A stretch of DNA of 37,094 nt, taken from assembly GCA_013178155.1 (NCBI GenBank), contig JABLXH010000059.1, positions 1 to 37,094 on the forward strand. Reading direction: 5' to 3'. This document shows positions 1 to 7,041 of the stretch, piece by piece (position 1 is the stretch's first letter; each line of letters starts with the position of its first letter). This DNA is from Armatimonadota bacterium. GTDB taxonomy: Bacteria; Armatimonadota; Zipacnadia; Zipacnadales; UBA11051. The position numbers and the translations under genes are program-made. Under the pieces are notes generated by a model. It searched no databases. It saw only the letters and a list, made by a program, of their open reading frames with translations, and had not been told where the DNA came from.

Positions 1-2
1 CG

Positions 3-1211
3 CTGATCATCATCCACAACCCGCCCCAGACCCACAACGTCCCGTGGAGCATCACCCACGCTGCCCGCGAAGGCCCCACGTTCACGGTGACCGTCGAGGT
101 CTGTGACATGAGTGGTGGCGTAGTCGTGACGCATAGTGAGACCCAGGTCGGGCCGGGCAGCGGGAGCTGGACCTGGGACGGCAAGATCAACGGTGTGGAC
201 GCAGCGAAGGGTCTGTACATCTCGCGGGTCTACACCTCCCACTACTTCCAGGGGGCAGGGGGCTGCAGCGACCGCGACAAGACCGATGTCCTCAGCGAGG
301 TTTCGCTAGATGCCTTCGCCTGGGTTGAGCCTGACTTCCCTGACAGAGCAGCGGTGATGCTGCAGTATACATTGGCGCAGGCGTGCTCCGACGTCACGGT
401 GACGGCATACGCACCCAATCTCGAAACTACGACTATCTACGTCCCAACAGATGGCACCCTCCCGGGCAGTGCGGGTACGCACAATGTCTTTGTGGAGTTC
501 AAGGTAAGACGGGATCAGATGGGGCCGTACAGCTTCGTCATCACCGGGATGCAAGCCGATGGCTCCGCCAACCGCGACGGGCTACCCAAGGCCCTGGTGC
601 CCCAGGGCGCGGTCCAAGCGGTAGCCGCTCCAGCGACGACGGTTGCCAGCGACGGTTTCGGAAGCTGGTTTTTCGACCTTGCCAAGGCTGCAACCCTCGC
701 GGAACAGACAGAGCACAACCTGCCTTACGCGATCGGCTCAGCGGAGGCGACAACGTGGGCGATCACCGACACGCTTAAGCATGCTGCCGTTCTTGCCTAC
801 TACGGCCACTCTGATGCGACCTCGATTGGCGACGGTTCAGGCAACAACAAGTATCTCTTCTCAAGCGACCTCGATGGCCTCAGTGTGGGGCACGTTCTCT
901 TTGCCCTGTGGGGGGGCTGTGACACTGCCAATCCCACGCAGTACACTGGTGAGAACTGGCTCGTGGCATCGCAGAGGAATGGCATAGACTGCGCCGTCGG
1001 ATGGACGACCTCCGTATCCCTTGGCGCGCTTGCGAAGTTTGCCGAATTCCTCTGGCACGACCTATCTGCAGATAGCGCTTGGGTGTCGCTGGCATGTAAC
1101 GACGCAGCCTGGACAACACACCTCTGGTTCCTATGCGTCCCCACTGGGATCCTGAATTACAACATGTACGGCGACGTGCAACTGATGCCCGCCCGTTTCG
1201 GGGAGCGATGA
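3..1211 (+). CDS. Exported caspase-fold (clan CD-like) protein with FlgD-like domain, 5' end outside window
   Basis: The frame is open to the left window edge, so the N-terminus is missing; GTG at 87 is only an internal codon. The visible part starts with beta-rich sequence and a FlgD-like Ig segment (SWTWDGKINGVDAAKGLY). A second beta domain follows, and then a C-terminal domain with the spaced pair YGHS (His codon 807-809) and WGGCD (Cys codon 918-920), 37 codons apart. Hydrophobic strands precede both residues. This His/Cys layout is that of caspase-like clan CD peptidases (CHAT, C25, metacaspase). The protein aligns by motif order with the protein at 34151-36249 (for example GCSDRDKTDVL versus GCSDQDKAETL). 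Its stop codon overlaps the next start (ATGA). Peptidase activity is inferred, not shown. Confidence 0.7.
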   Translation: MIIIHNPPQTHNVPWSITHAAREGPTFTVTVEVCDMSGGVVVTHSETQVGPGSGSWTWDGKINGVDAAKGLYISRVYTSHYFQGAGGCSDRDKTDVLSEVSLDAFAWVEPDFPDRAAVMLQYTLAQACSDVTVTAYAPNLETTTIYVPTDGTLPGSAGTHNVFVEFKVRRDQMGPYSFVITGMQADGSANRDGLPKALVPQGAVQAVAAPATTVASDGFGSWFFDLAKAATLAEQTEHNLPYAIGSAEATTWAITDTLKHAAVLAYYGHSDATSIGDGSGNNKYLFSSDLDGLSVGHVLFALWGGCDTANPTQYTGENWLVASQRNGIDCAVGWTTSVSLGALAKFAEFLWHDLSADSAWVSLACNDAAWTTHLWFLCVPTGILNYNMYGDVQLMPARFGER

Positions 1212-1744
1212 GGATGACCAAGTACCGGGCCGCGGCCATGACGATTGCCGTCGCTGCAGCACTGCTTGGCTTGTGGCTTACCTGGCAAGGCTATCTACTG
1301 GTCCTGCGGTCGCGCATCGCCAGCTTCGTTGGCGTCCCGACAGCCTATGTTCAGCCGCAACACAATGGCCTGCTCGGCATGCATACGCCGGGGCCGTACT
1401 TCAACGTCACGGCCCCAGATGGCCATCACCTTGCGACCGCCTTTGCGACGCTCTCTGGTACCGTCAGCGGGATAACGTTCGCTGTGCGACCCGGCGGGTT
1501 GATCGAGCCCCGCGAACCGGACCCCCTGCTGACCGCTGAAGGCACCGACAGACTGGCTCGGGAGCTAATCGAGCGATTCTGGGACAACGCCCCCGTATCG
1601 CTGCAGAGAGTCAATTACCAGAAGGACAAACCCGGCGGGGTAAAGGCTTCCTGGCGTACCTCGGGACCCGAAGTGAGGGTCTACACCCTCATTGGGATGC
1701 CCGGCCGCTTCGTCGCCATTGAAAGAGGTGAGCCCCAACCATGA
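1208..1744 (+). CDS. Small membrane-anchored protein of unknown function
   Basis: This 178-residue protein starts with ATG in an ATGA overlap with the upstream caspase-fold gene. An in-frame upstream codon at 1133 would run into the previous gene and is not favoured. Residues about 8-32 form one hydrophobic segment (MTIAVAAALLGLWLTW) after a basic N-terminus, so it is probably a signal anchor with the rest outside the membrane. The remainder has no motif I recognise. The stretch near LLTAEGTDRLARELIERF resembles the helix that opens PepSY/YcdB-type modules, but this is weak. It overlaps the next gene by ATGA, so the three genes are almost certainly co-translated. The right-hand locus at 34-37 kb has no counterpart at this position. 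Confidence 0.7.
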   Translation: MRMTKYRAAAMTIAVAAALLGLWLTWQGYLLVLRSRIASFVGVPTAYVQPQHNGLLGMHTPGPYFNVTAPDGHHLATAFATLSGTVSGITFAVRPGGLIEPREPDPLLTAEGTDRLARELIERFWDNAPVSLQRVNYQKDKPGGVKASWRTSGPEVRVYTLIGMPGRFVAIERGEPQP

Positions 1745-2595
1745 CCACGGGACGCCTTGCTTCACTGCGCGTCGCGGCCGTCGCGGCCAGCGTCGTCCTG
1801 GTCTGCCATGTAGTGCCCTGCAGGGCGGCAGACGAGGGAACAGGGTCGCAGGCTGCGGCGCTGGCGGCCCTCGCCAACATCATCGGGTGTCCCGAGGGGG
1901 AACTGACCCTGGAGCCACTGCCCCCGCTCCCCACGGGGCATGTCTGGGAGAAGCGGGTCGTCCGGTACCGCATCGCGACACCCGGATCGCAGGACATCAG
2001 GAAAGCGATGAATGGCCTCCTGCTCTTCGATACGAGGCACGCCACCGTATGCCGGATCGTCCTGTATGACCGGCTCGCCGGCGCCCCCAAGTACGAGGCG
2101 GACTACTCCCCACCGGAGTCCCTGCGGGTGGTTGCGCAAGCCATCGCTGAGCGTATCAGCGGCTTCGATGTCAGTGCGATGGCCGGACCGACGATAGGGA
2201 CTATCCAGTCGCGCCTCTACGAGTACACATGGCAGGAGCGAGCCGCCGGCAGCGAGGCGCTCACAGGAACATCGGTTGGTGTGGCATTGTCCCCCGCTAC
2301 CGGCGAGTGGGTTGCGCTGTCGATCTGGCGCGCCGACCCGAAGGTCACGGTGGAAACGGTGGGGCTGTCTGAAGCTGCGGCGCGCGACAAGGCCCTGGAG
2401 CGAGTGCGGCCTGCGCCGGATGTGGAGGTCGGTGAACGAGGACAACTCATGCTGTCAATGGCCCTTGTGCCCGGGGAAGGTCCGGGGTGGGTCTTTGAAC
2501 TGCGCGACCGTCGCACTGGCCGCAGTGGGCACATGGTGATTGATGCTCAGACTGGCGCCGTCGTCACGAGCACGCTCGACCTGCCTGCGCAATGA
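1741..2595 (+). CDS. Exported PepSY/YcdB-like protein
   Basis: The protein has 284 residues and starts with ATG inside the upstream stop (ATGA). Residues 1-29 look like a Sec signal peptide with a basic start, a hydrophobic core (VAAVAASVVLVCHVV) and a likely cut near CRA-AD. The mature part looks like two related modules. Each has a helix with regularly spaced Ala/Arg (ESLRVVAQAIAERI; LSEAAARDKALERV), strands, an aromatic strand such as YEYTW, and an ending like VIDAQTGAVV. This is the pattern of PepSY and YcdB/YcdC repeat domains, which in M4 peptidase propeptides act as inhibitors or folding aids. The gene at 36249 has the same architecture and the same position after a caspase-fold gene. 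A role as inhibitor or chaperone of the upstream protein is inference. Confidence 0.65.
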   Translation: MTTGRLASLRVAAVAASVVLVCHVVPCRAADEGTGSQAAALAALANIIGCPEGELTLEPLPPLPTGHVWEKRVVRYRIATPGSQDIRKAMNGLLLFDTRHATVCRIVLYDRLAGAPKYEADYSPPESLRVVAQAIAERISGFDVSAMAGPTIGTIQSRLYEYTWQERAAGSEALTGTSVGVALSPATGEWVALSIWRADPKVTVETVGLSEAAARDKALERVRPAPDVEVGERGQLMLSMALVPGEGPGWVFELRDRRTGRSGHMVIDAQTGAVVTSTLDLPAQ

Positions 2596-2614
2596 CGTGA
2601 CCACTGCTCACCCC

Positions 2615-2648
2615 CCGCGCCGGAGGCCCTCCTTGGCCTCCGGCGCGG
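2615..2648. terminator. Bidirectional hairpin terminator
   Basis: A perfect 14-bp inverted repeat (2615-2628 with 2635-2648, arm CCGCGCCGGAGGCC) encloses a 6-nt loop. It lies 19 nt after the stop of the PepSY-like gene and 36 nt after the stop of the convergent response regulator. No long T-run follows on either side, but its position between convergent genes and its GC-rich stem make termination for both strands the natural reading. Confidence 0.75.
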
Positions 2649-2684
2649 CAGGTTCAGGGAATGTGCAGGGAAGTCAGGATGGGC

Positions 2685-3092
2685 TCACGAAGAGGCGGTG
2701 ACCCGGATCAAGGCTTGTTGGATGTCCGCCAGGCGGAAAGGCTTCAGGAGCTGGGGCTGGTCGTCGCGCAGCAGGCACTGGGCCGGAAGGGTCTCCATCT
2801 CCTCGCCGGTGATGAAAATGAACCGTCGAGCCAGTTCCCCACGCAGCGATCGGCAGGCCTGGTAGAGCTGGTCTCCGTCCATGTGAGGCATGTAGAGGTC
2901 GCAGATGACCGCCTCATAGTCGTTGCTCTGCAGCTTGGGCAGGGCTTCGCGACCATCCTTGGCCAATTCGGACTGGTAGCCCAGAGCTGCGAACATGGCC
3001 TCCAGACAGCCGCGCACTGCTGCATTATCGTCAACGATCAGGACTTTGGCGCCGTTCCCACGGCGGCGCCGTGCTTCAGTGGGGTAGGGCAT
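2685..3092 (-). CDS. Stand-alone response regulator receiver (CheY/Spo0F-like)
   Basis: This is a single phosphoacceptor domain with no output domain. The hallmarks are the acidic pair in KVLIVDDNAAVRG, the phosphorylatable Asp in AVICDLYMPHMDG, the Thr in FITGEE and the Lys in LLKPF. With the chosen ATG at 3092 it has 135 residues, a short basic N-terminus and then the receiver. An alternative ATG at 3146 would add 18 residues, but it lies only about 2 nt from the transcript start predicted by the candidate promoter at 3155-3182. The gene is transcribed alone, convergent to the PepSY-like gene and divergent from efp. No histidine kinase is in the window, so it must receive phosphate from an enzyme encoded elsewhere. 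Its target process is unknown. Confidence 0.88.
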   Translation of the reverse strand: MPYPTEARRRRGNGAKVLIVDDNAAVRGCLEAMFAALGYQSELAKDGREALPKLQSNDYEAVICDLYMPHMDGDQLYQACRSLRGELARRFIFITGEEMETLPAQCLLRDDQPQLLKPFRLADIQQALIRVTASS

Positions 3093-3154
3093 CGTGGCAG
3101 TTGCCCCCTCAGGCGTGCCGCGATGATACACAACCAGGCAATACACGCAAGCTG

Positions 3155-3182
3155 ACTATACCCTCTTGCACGCCAAGTGTAA
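3155..3182 (-). promoter_or_regulatory. Candidate sigma70-type promoter for the response regulator
   Basis: Reading the minus strand, TTACAC (3182-3177) and TATAGT (3160-3155) are separated by 16 bp. The predicted transcript start near 3148 gives a leader of about 56 nt for a start at 3092. This is a match by eye only. Confidence 0.45.
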
Positions 3183-3226
3183 CATCGGCCATGTCAGCGC
3201 GAGCTTAAGGCCCCTTCAAATGTCAA

Positions 3227-3236
3227 TCAAGCTTGA
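3227..3236. repeat. 10-bp palindrome in the divergent intergenic region
   Basis: TCAAGCTTGA is a perfect palindrome inside an AT-richer stretch (about 3213-3250) between the divergent response regulator and efp promoters. Imperfect outer arms (CTTCAAATG on the left, CATTGAAAG on the right) extend the symmetry. It could be an operator, but no regulator is identified. Confidence 0.25.
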
Positions 3237-3335
3237 AATGGCATTGAAAGCACATGGGGCGGCTGCTGAGCGCACGTGTACGGCCTCTTGAGCCAGACCG
3301 AAGGCACACCCTTGCCCGGCCTGGTCACACGCGCT

Positions 3336-3364
3336 TTGACTTTTGGGGGGGCATCATGTAGAAT
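3336..3364 (+). promoter_or_regulatory. Sigma70-type promoter of the efp-led operon
   Basis: TTGACT at 3336-3341 and TAGAAT at 3359-3364 are separated by exactly 17 bp, each one or two changes from consensus. The predicted start near 3371 gives a leader of about 44 nt before the GTG start of efp. It is the best promoter-like match I saw in the window and precedes an almost 15-kb co-directional gene run. Confidence 0.7.
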
Positions 3365-3414
3365 CGCCGCCATGGCAAAAGGGGTGGGCCATTGTCGAGC
3401 CTGGGAGGACCGAC

Positions 3415-3978
3415 GTGATCTCCACTTCTGATTTCAAGAGCGGCCTGACCATTGAGTTGGATGGGAAGGTCTACCAGATTGTCAGCACAGAGTTCCACAA
3501 GCCGGGCAAGGGCCAGGCCGTGGTACGCACGCGCCTGCGGGATCTGGAGACCGGCAACGTGTTCGCCAAGACCTTTCGGTCGGGGGAGAAAGTGGAACCG
3601 GCGCGGGTTGAGCGTAAGGAGATGCAGTTCCTGTACGCCACGGGCGAGAGCTTCGTGTTCATGGATCTGGACACCTACGACCAAGTCGAGCTAACGGCTG
3701 AACAGGTGGCCGACCAGGCCAAGTGGCTCAAGGACGGCGAATCCGTGTGGTTCATCAGCCACAACAACCGCATTCTGGGCATTGATGTGGCCAACACGGT
3801 AGACCGCCGGGTCATCAAGACCGATCCGGGCGTGCGCGGTGACACGGCGCAGGGCGGGACCAAACCTGCGGTCATTGAGGGGGGCGCCACGGTGACCGTG
3901 CCTCTCTTCGTGAGCCAGGACGAGATCATCCGGGTTGACACGCGCACCGGCGAATACGTAACCAGGGTAAGTAACTAA
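3415..3978 (+). CDS. efp: Translation elongation factor P
   Basis: EF-P enters the ribosomal E site and relieves stalling at polyproline stretches. The 187-residue length fits the family and its three beta-barrel domains. The N-terminal KOW-like domain contains the loop HKPGKGQ, in which Lys32 sits at the tip that reaches the peptidyl-transferase centre and is modified in many bacteria. The C-terminal OB region (GATVTVPLFVSQDEIIRVDTRTGEY) is typical. I chose GTG at 3415 because it gives the canonical start MISTSDFKSG and has GGGAGGA five bases upstream. An upstream in-frame ATG region from 3343 overlaps the promoter and is unlikely. The modification enzyme is not encoded nearby. The gene leads the operon and is followed 41 nt later by the accB-like gene. 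Confidence 0.97.
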   Translation: MISTSDFKSGLTIELDGKVYQIVSTEFHKPGKGQAVVRTRLRDLETGNVFAKTFRSGEKVEPARVERKEMQFLYATGESFVFMDLDTYDQVELTAEQVADQAKWLKDGESVWFISHNNRILGIDVANTVDRRVIKTDPGVRGDTAQGGTKPAVIEGGATVTVPLFVSQDEIIRVDTRTGEYVTRVSN

Positions 3979-4019
3979 GCGGTTTCGGCCCCCGTCGGAA
4001 CTTCGCAGGCGGACTCAAC

Positions 4020-4475
4020 GTGGAAATAGACCGCGACCGTATCCTCGAGCTGGTGCGAATTCTAAAAGCCTCCTCCGCGGCCGAACTGACCGTCGAGGAA
4101 GGGGGCGTGACGGTGCGCCTGGTCCGGGCCCTCACGCCCACCGCGACCGAGCCGGTGGTTACGGTCGCCGCCGGCGATGACCCACCGAGTACGGTACCGC
4201 TGTCCGAAACGCCGGCGCCTGCAGGACCCACCGTTGATACGGTCACCGTGACCTCCCGGTTCGTTGGGCTCTTTTACCCCGGCAGGGGACCTGGCGGACC
4301 TCCACTGGTGGAGGTGGGCCAGGAAGTGGCCGAGGGACAGGTGCTGGGTGTGGTTGAGGTCCTCCGCAAGCCCATGGACGTCACCAGCCCGGTGGCCGGT
4401 GTCCTGGTCGAGAGGGTGGCCGAGGAAGGGGCGCCGGTGCAATACGGCGACCCGCTTTTCGCCATCAGAGTCTGA
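4020..4475 (+). CDS. accB: AccB-like biotin carboxyl carrier protein lacking the biotinyl-lysine
   Basis: In fatty-acid synthesis BCCP carries CO2 on a biotinyl-lysine between biotin carboxylase and carboxyltransferase. This 151-residue protein has the normal BCCP layout: an N-terminal helix and strand (DRDRILELVRILK... LTVEEGGVTVRLVR), a Pro/Thr-rich linker at about 37-75, and a C-terminal biotinyl domain ending in YGDPLFAIRV. The biotinylation hairpin, normally EAMKM, reads EVLRKPMDV. Alignment to the following VAG needs no gap, so Arg116 occupies the lysine site and Lys117 is shifted by one. Arg is encoded by CGC at 4365-4367. It precedes accC with a prepilin-like gene between. Either biotin attaches at Lys117, or this is an unbiotinylated, BADC-like regulatory or structural subunit. 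Family assignment is sure, function is not. Confidence 0.88.
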   Translation: MEIDRDRILELVRILKASSAAELTVEEGGVTVRLVRALTPTATEPVVTVAAGDDPPSTVPLSETPAPAGPTVDTVTVTSRFVGLFYPGRGPGGPPLVEVGQEVAEGQVLGVVEVLRKPMDVTSPVAGVLVERVAEEGAPVQYGDPLFAIRV

Positions 4476-4503
4476 ATGGGCGCTATCCAGGAGCTGTCGC
4501 TGC

Positions 4504-4851
4504 ATGCGCCGCCAAGGGTTTGCACTGGTTGAACTGCTGGTCGTGATCGCCATTGTCGCGGTCCTGGTGGTGGCCTATATGGGCTTCCGCAGCAAGCGAG
4601 ACAAGGCGGGACCGGAGACGATCCCCGGGAAAGCCATCCAGAAGGCGGAATCGGTGGAGTGTCAGTCGAACCTTAGCCAGATCCGGCAGATGGTTCAGAT
4701 GGAGGTCATGGATAGCGAGCAGTACCCGGCGCGCATTGACCAGGGCGCGACAGCCAGCATCAGCAAGTGCCCGGTGAGCGGGAAGCCCTATTCGTACAAC
4801 CCCCAGACTGGCCAGGTCTGGTGCACCACCCCGGGCCATGAGAAGTACTAG
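4504..4851 (+). CDS. Type IV prepilin-like (pseudopilin) protein
   Basis: The 115-residue product has a class III signal: a short basic leader (MRRQG) and then FALVELLVVIAIVAVL. The prepilin peptidase would cut after Gly and leave an N-terminal Phe with Glu at +5, as in type IV pilins and type II secretion pseudopilins. After the hydrophobic helix comes a small globular part that ends in CPVSGKPYSYNPQTGQVW, a Cys-containing tail motif seen in pseudopilins. ATG at 4504 is preceded by AGGAG at 4489-4493. No pilus assembly or prepilin peptidase gene is in the window, so it must use machinery encoded elsewhere. Its place between accB and accC, with gaps of 28 and 41 nt, is unusual and looks like an insertion into a conserved pair. 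Confidence 0.85.
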   Translation: MRRQGFALVELLVVIAIVAVLVVAYMGFRSKRDKAGPETIPGKAIQKAESVECQSNLSQIRQMVQMEVMDSEQYPARIDQGATASISKCPVSGKPYSYNPQTGQVWCTTPGHEKY

Positions 4852-4892
4852 CACCGGAGCACGGCAGACCTCCCCGGCAACCGAGGATTCAC

Positions 4893-6254
4893 ATGTTCGA
4901 GAAGATACTGGTGGCCAATCGCGGCGAGATCGCCTGCCGCGTCATGCAGGCTTGCCGCGAGCTACACGTCGCCACCGTCGCCGTCTACTCCGAAGCGGAC
5001 CGAGACTCGCTGCATGTGCAGATGGCTGACGAGGCGGTCTGCATCGGCCCGCCTCCCAACCGCGACAGCTACCTGAACGCTGCTAACATCATCAGTGCGG
5101 CGGTCATCACCGGGGCGGAGGCCATCCATCCCGGCTATGGCAACCTCTCCGAGGTGCCGAGCTTTGCGGAGGTCTGCGAGGCCTGCAAGATCAAGTTCAT
5201 CGGTCCGCCGTCGCACGTGATCAGCAAGATGGGGGACAAGGCCGCGGCGCGCAAGACAATGCAGGACGCTGGGGTTCCTGTCATTCCAGGGAGCGACGGC
5301 CCGGTATCCGATCTCAAAGAGGCCCGTGATATTGCCGCACAACTGGGGTACCCGGTCCGCATCAAGGCCGTCTCAGGCGGAGGTTGGCGCGGTATCCGGG
5401 TAGTGCACAACGCAGAGCAGATCGGCGCCGCACTGGAGGCCGCGCGGGCTGAGGCCAAGGCCGCTTTTGGCAGCGGTGACGTCTACATTGAGAAAGACAT
5501 CGAGGAACCGCGCCACGTTGAGGTGCAGGTGCTCGCCGACGAGCATGGGAATGTGGTTCACCTCGGTGAGCGCGAGTGCTCGATACAGCACCGCAACCAG
5601 AAGCTGCTGGAGGAGGCGCCGTGTGTGGCTGTCTCCAACTCGCTGCGCCGTCGTCTTGGCGAGGCGGCGGTGAAGGCGGCCCAGGCGGTAGGCTACACCA
5701 ATGCCGGCACCATCGAGTTCCTGCTGGACAAGCGGGGCCGCTTCTACTTCATGGAGATGAACACCCGGGTGCAGGTGGAGCACCCGGTCACGGAGATGCT
5801 CACCGGCGTTGACATCGTGCGCGAGCAGATTCGGATTGCGGCGGGTGAGAGACTGAGCATCGAGCAGGGCCGTATTTGGTTCAACGGCCACGCCATCGAG
5901 TGTCGCATCCTGGCTGCCGACGGTGACCGGGAGTTTGCGCCTTCGCCAGGCACGATCACCGAGTGGCAGCCCCCGGCTGGTCCGGGCATCCGTGTGGACA
6001 CCGGGGTGCGGGCGGGCTCCGTCATCTCGTCCTACTATGACCCCATGGTGGCCAAGGTGATCTGCTGGGCACCGGACCGCGCCGCTGCTATCGGCAAGAT
6101 GGAGGGCGCGCTGAAGGGTATGATTGTCAAGGGCATTCGCACCACCATACCCTTCCATCTGCGCTTGCTAGGCAACGCCTACTTCCGGCGCGGGGAGATT
6201 GACACCCACTTCCTGGAGCGCCGTATGCCCAAGTCTGGGGAGGACCGGCCATGA
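4893..6254 (+). CDS. accC: Biotin carboxylase (AccC family) with altered ATP-grasp loop
   Basis: AccC carboxylates biotin on BCCP using ATP and bicarbonate. The 453-residue length and order match: N-terminal domain (ILVANRGEIACRV), ATP-grasp domain, and C-terminal biotin-carboxylase domain. Retained residues include Lys158 in RIKA, EK in YIEKDIEEPRHVE, the Lys of NQK, and the metal/catalytic set in TIEFLL, MEMNTRVQVEHPVTE and ECRI. Unusual residues are a Trp (W165) in the Gly-rich lid loop (SGGGWRG, normally all Gly), NLSEV instead of FLSEN after HPGYG, and HRNQK for the more common RRHQK. ATG at 4893 has GAGGA upstream. It overlaps the next gene (ATGA). Because its carrier partner also deviates, substrate or role may differ from ordinary acetyl-CoA carboxylase. 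No accA/accD is in the window. Confidence 0.93.
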   Translation: MFEKILVANRGEIACRVMQACRELHVATVAVYSEADRDSLHVQMADEAVCIGPPPNRDSYLNAANIISAAVITGAEAIHPGYGNLSEVPSFAEVCEACKIKFIGPPSHVISKMGDKAAARKTMQDAGVPVIPGSDGPVSDLKEARDIAAQLGYPVRIKAVSGGGWRGIRVVHNAEQIGAALEAARAEAKAAFGSGDVYIEKDIEEPRHVEVQVLADEHGNVVHLGERECSIQHRNQKLLEEAPCVAVSNSLRRRLGEAAVKAAQAVGYTNAGTIEFLLDKRGRFYFMEMNTRVQVEHPVTEMLTGVDIVREQIRIAAGERLSIEQGRIWFNGHAIECRILAADGDREFAPSPGTITEWQPPAGPGIRVDTGVRAGSVISSYYDPMVAKVICWAPDRAAAIGKMEGALKGMIVKGIRTTIPFHLRLLGNAYFRRGEIDTHFLERRMPKSGEDRP

Positions 6255-6424
6255 ACCACGAGACTGGGAGTATCCATCCTTTCTGGCGGGCGCTGGTCGG
6301 CGCCAGCTTCGGACTGGCCATCGGCGCCATCGGGGCCTTCGCCGGGTTCTGGGCTGCCGTGCTCACCACCGTCTTGGTGCTGCTGGGCGGCATCCTGGGG
6401 GTACTGCTGATCAGTGGCGACTGA
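6251..6424 (+). CDS. DUF2273-like small membrane protein
   Basis: A 57-residue protein starts with the ATG that overlaps the accC stop (ATGA). After a short polar start (MNHETGSIHPFWRAL) it is nearly all hydrophobic, with two Gly-rich membrane segments (GASFGLAIGAIGAFAGFWAA and VLTTVLVLLGGILGVLLI) and a short polar end. Size, composition and position just before nusB match the DUF2273 proteins that in Gram-positive bacteria sit beside asp23 and amaP and help anchor Asp23 to the membrane. No asp23 gene is present here, so either it lies elsewhere or the protein acts alone. Assignment rests on length, topology and synteny. Confidence 0.65.
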   Translation: MNHETGSIHPFWRALVGASFGLAIGAIGAFAGFWAAVLTTVLVLLGGILGVLLISGD

Positions 6425-6490
6425 CGCGAACGGTGAACCCGGGGACGTCCGGGTCTTCCCGCCACTGGGGACTGCGGGCTGGAGCGAACA

Positions 6491-6967
6491 GTGAAAACAG
6501 CCGGAGCACGACGCAAAGCGCGCGAGCTGGCCCTGAGCATCCTCTTCGCCGCTGATGTGGGCGGAGTAGGGCCGGGCAAGGCCATGGCCGAAGCAGACCA
6601 TACCTTGTCAGTGCTTCTGGAGGTCTGGGACGTTGGGGAGGACGAGAAGCGAAAGCTCGTGGCTGAGATCGAGGACTATGGCCGCCGGTTGGCGGACATC
6701 TACTTCCGCAGCGCCCCTCAGGTGGACCAGCTCATCAACGAGTACTCCCACGAATGGGCCTTGGACCGAATGCCGGGCATTGACCGCAACCTGCTGCGGA
6801 TCGCCCTGGCCGAGCTGATGTTCTGCCCCGATGTCCCCGTGAGCGCAGCGATCAACGAGGCGGTGGAACTGGCCAAGGAGTACGGGGGGGCCGAATCGGG
6901 CAAATTCGTCAACGGCATCCTGGGTGCCTTCGCCCGCGACCACCAGTCGAGCATCGCTCCGCGGTAA
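6491..6967 (+). CDS. nusB: Transcription antitermination factor NusB
   Basis: NusB with NusE (ribosomal protein S10) binds boxA RNA and promotes antitermination of rRNA operons. The 158-residue product is all-helical with the expected landmarks: ARRKARELALSILFAAD at the N-terminus, IDRNLLRIALAELMF in the middle, and INEAVELAKEYGGAESGKFVNGILGAF at the C-terminus. I chose GTG at 6491; 66 nt separate it from the DUF2273-like gene. It lies in the accC to xseA stretch where nusB is found in many Gram-positive genomes. The gap after it (74 nt) is GC-rich and shows no clear terminator, so it is probably co-transcribed with xseA. Confidence 0.96.
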   Translation: MKTAGARRKARELALSILFAADVGGVGPGKAMAEADHTLSVLLEVWDVGEDEKRKLVAEIEDYGRRLADIYFRSAPQVDQLINEYSHEWALDRMPGIDRNLLRIALAELMFCPDVPVSAAINEAVELAKEYGGAESGKFVNGILGAFARDHQSSIAPR

Positions 6968-7041
6968 CAGGGCCAGGCAGCCGGGGCGGGCGCCGCGCAG
7001 GTGTCCTGGCGCCACCGGCGCGTCTTGCACAGGAAAGCGAC

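Noticed and set aside
1-2595. CHAT or caspase-type antiphage defence module
   Set aside because: The proteins have export signals or surface-type domains, and no defence effector, nuclease or sensor gene is next to them. The right-hand copy clearly has a signal peptide.
3343-3414. Upstream extension of EF-P
   Set aside because: It would start between the -35 and -10 boxes of the promoter and add residues absent from the family. The GTG at 3415 has a good ribosome-binding site.
4893-6254. accC as a pseudogene because of its unusual loop
   Set aside because: The frame is full length, the metal and catalytic residues are kept, and overlap with the next gene is intact, so functional divergence is more likely than decay.
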